Under the pieces are notes generated by a model. It had not been told where the DNA came from. It saw only the letters and a list, made by a program, of their open reading frames with translations, and did not search any database. The position numbers and the translations under genes were made by a program. From Prevotellaceae bacterium UBA1710 (GTDB lineage Bacteria; Bacteroidota; Bacteroidia; Bacteroidales; Bacteroidaceae), in NCBI GenBank assembly GCA_002317355.1, contig DCJC01000066.1, positions 25,181 to 39,174 of the forward strand: a stretch of DNA of 13,994 nucleotides, in the 5' to 3' direction. This document shows, piece after piece, positions 7,090 through 11,981 of the stretch; the first letter of the stretch is position 1; each line of letters opens with the position of its first letter.

Positions 7090-8076
7090 TTGAAAATATT
7101 ACTCGCTCTTTCCCGCTTCCTATCCTCCTACACCAGCTATTTCATCATAGCCGTAGCGATAGTCACATTCTTCAGTCCAGCACTCTTCTCTTGGGTGCAT
7201 GGCGATATCCAGTCATTGATCCTTGGTTTCATCATGCTCACCATGGGCTTGACGCTCACCCTCGATGATATGAAGATACTTGCATCCCGTCCGTTGGATA
7301 TCCTCATCGGAACATGCGCACAGTTCTCTCTCATGCCACTTATAGCATGGAGCCTGACCGTCGGGGTAGGGTATATCGGCATAGAGATACCGAAGCCAAT
7401 CATCGTGGGTATCATCCTTGTGGGATGCTGTCCGGGCGGTGTGTCAAGTAATATCATGTCGTATCTCTGTAAGGGAGACGTTGCCTTCTCCGTTGGAATG
7501 ACAACAGCCAGCACATTGCTTGCACCTATTGTCACACCTCTCCTCGTGCTCTGGCTTGCAGGCGAGAAGGTAGAGGTTGATGCACTTGGTATGTTCAAGA
7601 ACATCCTCCTTGTCACCCTCTTGCCTGTCACAATTGGTTTCTTCTGCAACCTCTTCATGGGAAAGAATGAATCATTCAAGAAGGCGCAGTCTGTTATGCC
7701 AGCATTCAGCGTTCTCGGACTTGCCTGCATCGTAGGCGGTGTTGTTGCAACCGTTCACGACAAGCTCCTTCAGGAAGGCATCATGTTCTTCCTCGGTGTC
7801 CTCGCTGTCGTGTTCTGTCATAACACCATCGGTTATATCCTCGGCTATAGCGTTGGCAAACTCTTCCATTTCTCTCCTGCCAAGAATCGCACCATCTCTA
7901 TCGAGGTAGGCATGCAGAATGCAGGTCTCGCCACCGTTCTCGCCTCAGGCTTCTTCGCAGTCAGCTGTCCTCTTGCCGTCATCCCATGCGCCGTAAGTTG
8001 TGCATGGCATTCCATCTCCGGCACCATCATGGCGCAGCTCTTGAAGCCTGTCGAGGAAGTGAAGAGTGTAGAGTGA
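7090..8076 (+). CDS. Bile acid:sodium symporter (BASS) family transporter
   Basis: Integral membrane protein of 328 aa with about nine or ten hydrophobic segments spread from residue 17 to 315. Family motifs: LTMGLTLTLDDMK (50-62), GCCPGGVSSNIMSYLCKGD (112-130; the unwound sodium-binding crossover helix) and ISIEVGMQNAGLATVL (269-284). BASS proteins import organic anions with sodium; the substrate cannot be told from sequence. The adjacent pectinesterase makes a sugar-acid-related substrate conceivable, but this is only inference. The likely start is TTG at 7090 (MKILLALSRFL), because no ATG lies before the first membrane segment. The last residues (VKSVE) and the TGA stop are encoded by the heptamer arm of the element starting at 8059, so the native C-terminus has probably been replaced. 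Confidence 0.9.
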   Translation: MKILLALSRFLSSYTSYFIIAVAIVTFFSPALFSWVHGDIQSLILGFIMLTMGLTLTLDDMKILASRPLDILIGTCAQFSLMPLIAWSLTVGVGYIGIEIPKPIIVGIILVGCCPGGVSSNIMSYLCKGDVAFSVGMTTASTLLAPIVTPLLVLWLAGEKVEVDALGMFKNILLVTLLPVTIGFFCNLFMGKNESFKKAQSVMPAFSVLGLACIVGGVVATVHDKLLQEGIMFFLGVLAVVFCHNTIGYILGYSVGKLFHFSPAKNRTISIEVGMQNAGLATVLASGFFAVSCPLAVIPCAVSCAWHSISGTIMAQLLKPVEEVKSVE

Positions 8077-8182
8077 AGAGTGTAGAGTGAAGAGTGAAGA
8101 ATTTAAGTATGTATTTACACCCCCAAAATATACACTGTAAAATGTAACTCAAATTCTTCACTCTTCACTCTTCACTCTTCAC
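8059..8182. repeat. Heptamer-armed palindromic element, copy 1
   Basis: Left arm: six units of gtgaaga or gtgtaga (8059-8100). Core of 54 bp (8101-8154), itself weakly palindromic. Right arm: four perfect tcttcac units (8155-8182). The arms are inverted and can form a stem of about 28 bp. The element lies exactly between convergent genes: the symporter stop (8074-8076) is inside the left arm, and the M15 peptidase stop (complement of 8183-8185) abuts the right arm. The core matches copy 2 (10155-10208) at 51 of 54 positions. It would serve well as a bidirectional terminator. It resembles a MITE, but no transposase is seen. Confidence 0.85.
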
Positions 8183-8599
8183 TTAAATTGCCACATGTAT
8201 CCAAGCCGAGTTCGGCTTGCCCCTCTCAAGTATCAGCTCCTCATGAGGGCAGTGGTCCCTCATCCATTCATACCACTCTTGCAGCTTGGCATTAGCCTCT
8301 GCCTGAGTCAGCCTACGGCCGTTGGCATCGCATACCGGCATTGCGATGTCAGCGGCCTTTCCTTTTATATGAAGCGAGTTCCTCACGCCTCCCACAGCCT
8401 TGTTCAGCATTCTGCAACGATACCCGGAGGAGATGCGCACTGGCTGCTGTGCATGCTCTCTCAGTGGCTCCAGCACCTGCTGACATAGGCGCTGGAGGTT
8501 AGAGATGGCATCAATGCCAGGCTCATTGCAGATACCGAGTCGCTCTGCCGTGGCTGATCGTGTGAACTCCCTCAGTCTGAAATGTGGGCTCAGATACAT
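8183..8599 (-). CDS. M15A-type peptidoglycan peptidase
   Basis: Zinc peptidase of 138 aa in the D-Ala-D-Ala carboxypeptidase/VanY-like group M15A, expected to cut peptidoglycan stem peptides. Visible: the start MYLSPHFRLREFTRSATAER typical of the phage-type family, the motif SGYRCRMLN (58-66), the zinc motif SLHIKGKAAD (75-84; His77 and Asp84) and the last ligand in WIHVAI (His135). No signal peptide is seen, so it may act from the cytoplasm with help, as phage endolysins do. The frame is open upstream to 8668, but the ATG at 8599 gives the family N-terminus. It overlaps the upstream smalltalk gene by 10 bp, which suggests translational coupling. The stop codon abuts the element at 8059-8182. 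Confidence 0.88.
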   Translation of the reverse strand: MYLSPHFRLREFTRSATAERLGICNEPGIDAISNLQRLCQQVLEPLREHAQQPVRISSGYRCRMLNKAVGGVRNSLHIKGKAADIAMPVCDANGRRLTQAEANAKLQEWYEWMRDHCPHEELILERGKPNSAWIHVAI

Positions 8600-8682
8600 G
8601 ATGTCACACCAAGTGTTGTCGCTATTGCTGTCAGAATCGATGCCACTGTCTGCAGAATAAATTTCCAAGTTTCTTTTGTCAT
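8590..8682 (-). CDS. Smalltalk protein (30-aa Bacteroidales microprotein)
   Basis: A 30-codon frame begins MTKETWKFILQTVASIL and ends ATTLGVTSCI. This is the pattern I know from the Bacteroidales family annotated as smalltalk protein: a short charged start, KxxLQTVxSILTAxATTLGV, and a terminal SC. It is mostly one hydrophobic helix (about 8-26), so a membrane peptide is likely. The function is unknown. The stop (complement of 8590-8592) lies inside the first codons of the M15 peptidase gene in another frame, so the two genes overlap by 10 bp. In other Bacteroidales it is usually next to an amidase-type peptidoglycan hydrolase, the place taken here by the M15 peptidase. It is easily missed by gene callers because of its size. 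Confidence 0.88.
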   Translation of the reverse strand: MTKETWKFILQTVASILTAIATTLGVTSCI

Positions 8683-8736
8683 AGTCGAAATCAAATTAAA
8701 TGGTTAGAAATAAGGTTTGCGCCTTGTTGAAAGAAT

Positions 8737-8849
8737 GGAAAGCAAATTGACAGTAAATTAATTCAGAAAATTATATCCTTGAGGAATTTCCTGCGGCGAA
8801 TGCCGCTTAAGGTAATTTACTGATATAATTTGCTCCCAATTTACTTTCC
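8737..8849. repeat. 113-bp palindromic element between the DUF6266-like and smalltalk genes
   Basis: The outer arms 8737-8766 (starting ggaaagcaaattg) and 8820-8849 (ending caatttactttcc) are about 80 percent complementary over 30 bp. At the centre lies a perfect small hairpin gcggc-gaat-gccgc (8793-8806), flanked by ccttgag and cttaagg. The element fills the gap of about 170 bp. It could terminate the DUF6266-like transcript or be a MITE-like insertion. No TAnnTTTG promoter is evident for the smalltalk gene within it. Confidence 0.7.
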
Positions 8850-8856
8850 AGGTCTT

Positions 8857-9771
8857 TTACAGACTATCCCCGCTTCCCGCAGAACCGGAGCCACCCGTCC
8901 CTGTTCCTGCAGAGTTATCTGCAGGCTCTGCATCAGGCGAGAGGAAGTTCACCTTACTGCTTCCATAGCTGCTTGCAGCGAGGCTATACGCCATATCCCC
9001 CTGATAATCCCCGATCTTACTATTCGCATTGATGAGCATCTGCGAAGAGACCAGCGTCTTACCATTACTCTTTCGCGAGTGCACCCAGGCAAACACGCAG
9101 TCACCGTCATTGCCACTGTGCCCAATACATCCGTCTTGGGCAGAAAAGCCATTCTTAGGCACAATCTCCCAGAGCTTCTCCTCATTAGCTGCATCGAGCA
9201 CCACGGCATTCGCCTTAAACTGACAGTAAGGAATGCCCGTTGCCTCGTTCACCTTCTGCTTGATGATGAAATACGAGATCTGGTCACCGTACTTATAATC
9301 CGGGTTATTATCTACAACAGCCTTAGAGAACTCACCCACAGTAGTAGAAGCGCTGAGAGTAATGTCTGCTATGAAGATGTTTGTGGTTGCATTGCGACCT
9401 TCGCCAGTTATCACGATGGCAGGAAGTGAGCCCTGTGTAATCTGATAAGGAGCGGCAACACATGCACCACCTGTTACCTGTTGCTTGGTGAGATACACAC
9501 CAGACAGCTGCATATTCACCTTCACGAACATGTTATAGTCGGTGAGGTTGCATGGGCGGTTCTCAAAACCATAGTTGATGAGTGGTCGGATGCCCTTGTA
9601 CATCGCCACGATGTTAGCCCACTTGGTGCGCACTCTCATCTGCTTGTTGGTACGAGGATTGGCTACTGTAGTAACCTTCTCCGAAACGACTGTTGAACCA
9701 TTCAGGTTCTTGAATGTCAGATCGCCTACCGATCCCGACATCTTGCGGATAATGCCTTTGAGTTTTGACAT
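8857..9771 (-). CDS. DUF6266-like protein
   Basis: Protein of 304 aa. The N-terminal part (MSKLKGIIRKMSGSVGDLTF, then NLNGSTVVSEKVTTVANPRT at about 23-42, NKQMRVRTKWANIVAMYK and LTDYNMFVKVN at about 76-86) fits the layout of the Bacteroidetes DUF6266 family: a short basic opening, NPRT followed by Q and R, then a helical segment and an N-x-F motif. Assignment is from memory of the family and is moderate. No signal peptide, membrane segment or catalytic motif was recognised. The tail is low complexity (GTGTGGSGSAGSGDSL). The ATG at 9771 precedes the conserved opening. In related loci this position, upstream of smalltalk and a peptidoglycan hydrolase, is often held by an HU-like DNA-binding protein, so a structural or DNA-associated role is possible but unproven. 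Confidence 0.7.
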   Translation of the reverse strand: MSKLKGIIRKMSGSVGDLTFKNLNGSTVVSEKVTTVANPRTNKQMRVRTKWANIVAMYKGIRPLINYGFENRPCNLTDYNMFVKVNMQLSGVYLTKQQVTGGACVAAPYQITQGSLPAIVITGEGRNATTNIFIADITLSASTTVGEFSKAVVDNNPDYKYGDQISYFIIKQKVNEATGIPYCQFKANAVVLDAANEEKLWEIVPKNGFSAQDGCIGHSGNDGDCVFAWVHSRKSNGKTLVSSQMLINANSKIGDYQGDMAYSLAASSYGSSKVNFLSPDAEPADNSAGTGTGGSGSAGSGDSL

Positions 9772-9780
9772 AAGCTTTTC

Positions 9781-9858
9781 CCACCCCTGTTCCCCTCCAG
9801 TCAGGGAGGAGCTCTGTTGGTAGTTCGTAGTGTTCCCTCACTACCCCCGTTGGTGAGA
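9781..9858 (-). repeat. Degenerate GC-rich hairpin repeat in the DUF6266-like leader
   Basis: This stretch resembles the block after rel: cccctgttcccctccagtca followed by gggagg, then pairing ggtagt and actacc segments. On the minus strand, gtagtg (complement of 9837-9842) and cactac (complement of 9825-9830) can pair. It forms the last 75 nt or so of the DUF6266-like gene's leader and could influence ribosome access. Confidence 0.5.
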
Positions 9859-9932
9859 TAACGGTTTTAATTGTTAATAATGAAATGATTTTTTGCCGGC
9901 ACCTCTTCTGCCATACTATTGTGATTCCCTTG

Positions 9933-10031
9933 CTTCACCGCTCTTCCATCGCTCTTTCACCGCTATCATAGCGGTGCAGCAGCGGTGTCACTGTACTTTC
10001 ACTGCGCTTTCACTTCGGCATCACCATAGCT
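9933..10031. repeat. Nine 11-bp direct repeats (degenerate)
   Basis: Read in the + direction from 9933, the units are cttcaccgctc, ttccatcgctc, tttcaccgcta, tcatagcggtg, cagcagcggtg, tcactgtactt, tcactgcgctt, tcacttcggca, tcaccatagct. The 11-bp period holds for 99 bp although the sequence drifts. It lies just downstream of the candidate promoter of the DUF6266-like gene, next to an AT-rich stretch (about 9864-9894). A period near one helical turn suits repeated protein binding, for example iterons or an operator array, but a plain microsatellite is also possible. Confidence 0.7.
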
Positions 10032-10047
10032 TAACAGAATCGTGCTA

Positions 10048-10074
10048 CAAAGTTACTACATTCCAAATCGTCAA
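10048..10074 (-). promoter_or_regulatory. Candidate Bacteroidetes promoter for the DUF6266-like/smalltalk/M15 unit
   Basis: The complement of 10048-10055 reads TAACTTTG, a match to the Bacteroidetes -7 box TAnnTTTG. A TTG (complement of 10072-10074) lies 16 bp upstream, somewhat closer than the usual 19-21 bp. Transcription would start near 10041 and give a leader of about 270 nt containing the 11-bp repeats. Confidence 0.5.
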
Positions 10075-10082
10075 CTCACCAG

Positions 10083-10125
10083 TTTTCACTTGTTTTCGTT
10101 GATGCTCAACGAAAATAAGTGAAAA
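10083..10125. repeat. Long hairpin, 20-bp stem with 3-nt loop
   Basis: Bases 10083-10102 and 10106-10125 are complementary at 19 of 20 positions, with loop tgc. It sits directly between the heptamer-armed element (from 10127) and the candidate promoter at 10048-10074. It could be a terminator for the upstream operon, an operator, or a recombination or replication site. It is AT-rich and lacks the GC stem plus T-run of a textbook intrinsic terminator. Confidence 0.75.
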
Positions 10126-10126
10126 A

Positions 10127-10236
10127 GTGAAGAGTGTAGAGTGAAGAGTGAAGAATTTAAGTATGTATTTACACCCCAAGAATATTCACTGTAAAATGTA
10201 ACTCAAATTCTTCACTCTACACTCTTCACTCTTCAC
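10127..10236. repeat. Heptamer-armed palindromic element, copy 2
   Basis: Left arm of four units (10127-10154; gtgaaga with one gtgtaga), a 54-bp core (10155-10208) differing from copy 1 at three positions, and a right arm of four units (10209-10236; tcttcac with one tctacac). It has the same orientation as copy 1, about 2.06 kb away. As with copy 1, the stop codon of a minus-strand gene (DUF4248, complement of 10237-10239) abuts the right arm exactly. Confidence 0.85.
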
Positions 10237-10527
10237 TTACCCAGGCTCTCCATAATAATGAAATATCACCTCCACCTGTTTTGGTGTGAATTCCTTTGCC
10301 GTGGTGTAATATCCCGTCCTTGCCATTGCCCGGCTCCATGCCTTATTCCTGTTTATTGCTCTCATCAGCTTCGCCCTTGCTACATCAGGCGAAGAGCCAG
10401 GGAAGTAGAGTAGGGCAAGTTCGGCTTTGCCGTAAGGGCGAAGTCCCGGCCCCTCACCCGCTCTGTGAGCACCCTCTCCCCAAAGGGCGAGGGGGGAGTT
10501 ACATTTTTCATGCTGAGTATTTCTCAT
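10237..10527 (-). CDS. DUF4248 domain protein with a repeat-derived N-terminus
   Basis: Small protein of 96 aa. Residues about 29-95 match the DUF4248 pattern: LRPYGKAELALLYFPGSSP, a helical stretch, then TGYYTTAKEFTPKQVEVI and a terminal YYGEPG. DUF4248 proteins are small Bacteroidales proteins of unknown function, often beside primase/helicase-like genes. A DNA-binding or regulatory role is a guess from the TPKQV-type helix pair. The first 28 residues (MRNTQHEKCN, then SPLALWGEGAHRAGEGPG) are encoded by the GC-rich inverted repeat at 10439-10502 and are probably not native. ATG at 10527 is the only ATG before the domain in this frame. The gene follows the primase-like gene by 35 bp on the same strand. 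Confidence 0.8.
   Translation of the reverse strand: MRNTQHEKCNSPLALWGEGAHRAGEGPGLRPYGKAELALLYFPGSSPDVARAKLMRAINRNKAWSRAMARTGYYTTAKEFTPKQVEVIFHYYGEPG
10439..10502 (-). repeat. 64-bp GC-rich repeat, copy A (in DUF4248)
   Basis: On the minus strand it reads taactcccccctcgcccttt, then ggggagagggt, a small hairpin gctc-aca-gagc (complement of 10460-10470), then gggtgaggggccggg. It forms an inverted pair with copy B at 10579-10642. It is translated as the N-terminus of the DUF4248 protein. Confidence 0.8.
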
Positions 10528-10562
10528 AATTTTTTTATGTTATTTATTCTTTTATTATAATG

Positions 10563-11789
10563 TCATGGGCGATCATTACTAACTTTCTCCTCGCCCCTTG
10601 GGGAGAGGATGCCCGTAGGGCAGGTGAGGGGCCGGGGCTGCGTGTTGCTATGGGCCGCTGCATCCACCACATCCACCTTCCTCTCCTTCTCCTCCTTGCT
10701 CGCCATCCTCTCCAGCAGATCCGATATCATGACATACTGTCCAAGCACTTCCTTCGCTTGCTCGCAGACAGCCTTCCATTTCTGGTATGTCTTCCCCTCT
10801 GGATCGGTGTCGGGAAAAACGATGATAGGTCGTGGGTTGGTGGTGTCAACCAATGGGCGGAGCATCTCCACGGATAGGTTCCCCATACCGCCTGTTGCCA
10901 TCCATGTGCACTCAGGAAACCACTCCGAGCAGATGATGGCAGTCTTCTCGCTTTCCACTATCGCCACCGTGCCGGTGCTGAGCAGATGCAGACCGAAGAG
11001 GCATGGTGCGTATCTCCATGTGTCAGGCAAGAGGGGCTTGCCGTCAGCATCCTTCATCCTGTGCTTCATGAGCCAGGAAACCGTCATTGGTTTCCTGACA
11101 CGCGACCTGTGGCAATCGTTTTCGTAAGCCATGATCTTACCCTCTCGCACCCTCTGCCTCTCGTCTATCTGCCAGAAGATGACATCGCCTGCCTTAGTGC
11201 TTCCGAGGTGGTATCTGTTGGCTGCCCGTTGCATCTGCTCCGCTGTGAGATAACCGCTTTCCACAGCAGCCTTGCAGAAGCTGTTCGCCATTGACTGTGA
11301 TGCCTCCACCAGTCCGAAAGCGAGGGTATCGATGGTGTTGGGTGTTAGGTGGTAGGTGTTGGGTGATGGTGGCTTGCTTCGTGCCTGTGCCATCACTCGC
11401 GCTTCAGCGCTGCTTCTTATGCCTTCCCGCGCTTCAGCGCTCCTCTTTGTCGTTCGTGTCGCTTCAGCGCTCCTCTTTGTCGTTCGTGTCGCTTCAGCGC
11501 CCCTCCTCGTATCCTCCTCAATGAAGATATTCCTCGCATTCCCTATCCATCGGCATGCCTCAAGGAAGTTCATGTTCTTGTGCCTCATAACGAGCGAGAT
11601 GTTGTTCCATGTCTCGTTGCAAACGAAGCAGCGGCATGTGTTGCTTGACGGCCAGAACTTCATGCTTGGGTGATGATCGTCGTGGAAGGGGCACAGACTC
11701 TTATGGTTTCTTACCGTGATGTCGAGGTCTGAGGCGATGTCCTCGATTGGTATGTCCCTTATGTTTGAGATGGTGATTGTTGATAGCAT
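10563..11789 (-). CDS. CHC2 zinc-finger / toprim-like (DUF6371) primase-type protein
   Basis: Protein of 408 aa resembling mobile-element primases. The CHC2 zinc finger has Cys33-x2-His36-x17-Cys54-x2-Cys57 (SLCPFHDDHH, then TCRCFVC). A DUF6371/toprim-like region runs from about 190 to 360: YHLGSTKAGDVIFWQIDE (193-210), RVREGKIMAY, CLFGLHLL, VAIVESEKTA (275-284; acidic Glu279) and VFPDTDPEG (324-332; Asp327 and Asp329). It probably acts in primer synthesis or DNA replication of an element, together with the AAA ATPase encoded upstream. ATG at 11789 is preferred; a GTG at 11804 lies within a heptamer tract. Residues about 95-155, between the domains, are built from tandem repeats. The last 28 residues or so (about 381-408) are encoded by a GC-rich repeat. 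Confidence 0.85.
   Translation of the reverse strand: MLSTITISNIRDIPIEDIASDLDITVRNHKSLCPFHDDHHPSMKFWPSSNTCRCFVCNETWNNISLVMRHKNMNFLEACRWIGNARNIFIEEDTRRGAEATRTTKRSAEATRTTKRSAEAREGIRSSAEARVMAQARSKPPSPNTYHLTPNTIDTLAFGLVEASQSMANSFCKAAVESGYLTAEQMQRAANRYHLGSTKAGDVIFWQIDERQRVREGKIMAYENDCHRSRVRKPMTVSWLMKHRMKDADGKPLLPDTWRYAPCLFGLHLLSTGTVAIVESEKTAIICSEWFPECTWMATGGMGNLSVEMLRPLVDTTNPRPIIVFPDTDPEGKTYQKWKAVCEQAKEVLGQYVMISDLLERMASKEEKERKVDVVDAAAHSNTQPRPLTCPTGILSPRGEEKVSNDRP
10579..10642 (+). repeat. 64-bp GC-rich repeat, copy B (in the primase-like C-terminus)
   Basis: On the + strand: taactttctcctcgcccctt, then ggggagaggat, a small hairpin gccc-gta-gggc (10611-10621), then aggtgaggggccggg. It pairs as an inverted repeat with copy A. 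The internal hairpin has a different sequence from copy A but still pairs perfectly. It encodes the final residues and almost reaches the stop of the primase-like gene. Confidence 0.8.
11335..11369 (-). repeat. Five in-frame heptamers in the primase-like gene
   Basis: On the + strand the units are gtgttgg, gtgttag, gtggtag, gtgttgg, gtgatgg. They encode part of the linker (SPNTYHLTPNT). The 7-bp period shared with the intergenic tracts, here inside a gene, indicates insertion or slippage in a tolerant linker. Confidence 0.75.
11400..11500 (-). repeat. 30-bp tandem repeat in the primase-like gene
   Basis: The 10-mer cgcttcagcg occurs at 11400, 11430, 11460 and 11490, exactly 30 bp apart. The units at 11431-11460 and 11461-11490 are identical. 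Each unit adds ten residues of the type RSAEATRTTK to the linker. The gcttcagc core can form a tiny hairpin with loop ttca. A further copy lies at 13940-13949. Confidence 0.9.
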
Positions 11790-11981
11790 TTTCAAATTCT
11801 TCACTTTTCACTCTTCATTAACTTAGAGCGAGTCCCCGTCGCGTTTATCTTAGTGACTTTCCTTCTCCCTCCCTCGGGAGGGCAGGGGAGGGGTCTTCCT
11901 CTGCACCGTCTGGACTCCAGACCCACCCCCATACTATGGGGGGTGGGGGTACGGAGTACGCCAGACGGTGCGAGGAGGTTG
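11790..11981. repeat. Repeat-filled gap between ATPase and primase-like genes
   Basis: From right to left this gap holds several structures. A nested palindrome spans about 11898-11975: outer stem gcaccgtctgg at 11903-11913 with ccagacggtgc at 11961-11971, then actcc with ggagt, then cccaccccc with gggggtggg. A 7-bp stem ccctccc/gggaggg lies at 11867-11882, and a short palindromic relative (gcgagtccccgtcgcg) at 11828-11843. A heptamer tract (aattctt, cactttt, cactctt) at 11795-11815 ends just before the primase-like start. No gene is apparent. The structures might attenuate or punctuate the operon transcript. Confidence 0.75.

Noticed and set aside
8600..8668. N-terminal extension of the M15 peptidase to 8668
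   Set aside because: The extension is the out-of-frame reading of the smalltalk gene, and the family N-terminus starts at MYLSPHF.
8830..9429. Plus-strand open frame of 199 aa opposite the DUF6266-like gene
   Set aside because: No domain, and overlaps a better supported gene along most of its length.
9893..10102. Plus-strand frame of 69 aa in the gap around the 11-bp repeats
   Set aside because: Its sequence is a translation of the 11-bp repeats and of a hairpin arm; no family recognised.
11400..11500. 30-bp regular repeat considered as a CRISPR array
   Set aside because: Units are contiguous without spacers, lie in frame in a gene, and no cas gene is present.
11790..11804. GTG start at 11804 for the primase-like gene
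   Set aside because: It falls in a heptamer tract; the ATG at 11789 leads directly into the conserved start of the protein.
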